DNA from: DATAYF01 sp036272735
Lineage (GTDB): Bacteria > Chloroflexota > Ktedonobacteria > Ktedonobacterales > Ktedonobacteraceae
Length of the DNA: 14,789 nucleotides
Direction: 5' to 3'
NCBI GenBank assembly: GCA_036272735.1
Contig: DATAYF010000288.1
Span: forward strand, 1 to 14,789
Shown: one piece after another, positions 14,478 through 14,789 of the stretch
How positions within the stretch are numbered: position 1 is the first letter of the stretch
How the letters are laid out: every line of letters starts with the position of its first letter
Program-made: the position numbers and the translations under genes
Notes under the pieces: generated by a model
The model's database searches: none
Told to the model about the DNA's origin: nothing
The model's input: only the letters and a program-made list of their open reading frames with translations

Positions 14478-14787
14478 TCACCGCGCCGGGTCTGACAGAC
14501 TCTCCCACACCCCCGACAGGCAGACACGCGCGCGCCCCACGGCCAAAATGTTTTTTGCAGCGTTGATATCACGGTCATGGGCAGCCCCACATTCAGGGCA
14601 GGTGAAGTTCCGAACATCAAGGGAAAGCGAGTCGAGAATATGTCCACAATCAAAGCAACGTTTGGAGGAGGGATACCAGCGGTCAATCTTGACTACGGTC
14701 CGCCCATACCATGCGGCTTTGTATTCCAGTTGGGACGACATCCTCCGACCAGCCCACATCGCTGATGGCTTTACTCAAGCTTCCGTT
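14478..14787 (-). pseudogene. tnpB: TnpB (RNA-guided nuclease of IS200/IS605), C-terminal part, apparently frameshifted
   Basis: The C-terminal region is unmistakable: LEYKAAWYGRTVVKIDRWYP, then SSKRCFDCGH and CPECG, the two CxxC halves of the zinc ribbon, and HDRDINAAKNIL, which carries the last RuvC aspartate. The frame ends SGVWESLSDPAR at 14478. Upstream the expected family segment SKAISDVGWSE is present, but in a different frame, up to about 14745; the frame then shifts to MSSQLEYK. Reading GAG-ATG instead of GAG-G-ATG would restore the normal sequence, so one extra G near 14742-14746 seems to break the gene. The nuclease could be inactive, or this could be a sequencing error. The 5' portion is outside the window. 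Confidence 0.8.
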
Positions 14788-14789
14788 CT

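Larger units (their letters stand above)
14390..14789 (-). mobile_element. Right end of an IS200/IS605-family (TnpB-carrying) element, continuing beyond the window
   Basis: On the minus strand the order is the tnpB C-terminus, then a short structured region with the characteristic right-end hairpin (CCCC..GGCT..AGCC..GGGG, 14400-14420), then GAGCATGTCAA. The element is taken to end at TCAA (14393-14390), the kind of tetranucleotide used as right cleavage site in IS608-like elements. No target duplication is expected for this family. The left end, any tnpA gene and the target motif lie outside the window, so autonomy cannot be judged. Flanking DNA on the inner side belongs to the truncated gene ending at 13562. 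Confidence 0.75.

Noticed and set aside
14390..14686. N-terminal extension of the minus-strand frame that ends at 13562
   Set aside because: This part is antisense-like or out-of-frame reading of tnpB and the element right end; only the portion up to 14389 belongs to the host gene.

Overview
The window reads as a bacterial carbohydrate-uptake and catabolism locus from a moderately GC-rich genome. The gene mix (DeoR regulator, lipoprotein sugar-binding protein, MalF/MalG-type permeases without their own ATPase, several Gfo/Idh/MocA oxidoreductases, sulfatase-fold hydrolases, PhyH dioxygenases and a TnpB element) resembles large Chloroflexota soil genomes such as Ktedonobacteria. That placement is an inference from style; no marker gene is present.

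Layout. (1) 1-929: a DeoR-family repressor gene with a clear promoter. (2) 980-1045: a perfect 31-bp-arm palindrome between convergent genes. (3) 1152-3161: a divergent pair, a minus-strand PhyH-type dioxygenase and a plus-strand AraC-family regulator with a cupin-like sensor domain, around a control region that contains palindromes. (4) 3162-3528: a 367-bp control region with a promoter and GAAA repeats spaced 10 bp apart. (5) 3529-13497: a long co-directional operon. Its order is a second PhyH dioxygenase, sugar-binding lipoprotein, two permeases, a TIM-barrel sugar isomerase/epimerase, then an alternating series: oxidoreductase, sulfatase-fold hydrolase, oxidoreductase, sulfatase-fold hydrolase. 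Junctions are tight or overlapping, except for a 143-bp hairpin-containing gap before the binding-protein gene and a 106-bp gap after it. (6) 13562-14389: on the minus strand, an uncharacterised gene that has lost its 5' end. (7) 14390-14789: the right end of an IS200/IS605-type (TnpB) element, with the C-terminal part of tnpB (apparently frameshifted) and the 3' end of its omega RNA.

How the genes may work together. The ABC transporter imports a sugar or sugar derivative, using an ATPase encoded elsewhere. The isomerase and the two NAD(P)-dependent oxidoreductases would rework the sugar skeleton. The two hydrolases have no export signal, so they probably act in the cytoplasm on an imported or intracellular ester. 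Both carry threonine where classical sulfatases have the formylglycine cysteine, so phosphate-ester or phosphodiester chemistry is at least as likely as sulfate removal. The DeoR repressor, its own promoter, the operon promoter and the palindrome at 980-1045 share GAAAC/AAACCAT motifs, which suggests one regulon. The real substrate cannot be read from the sequence.
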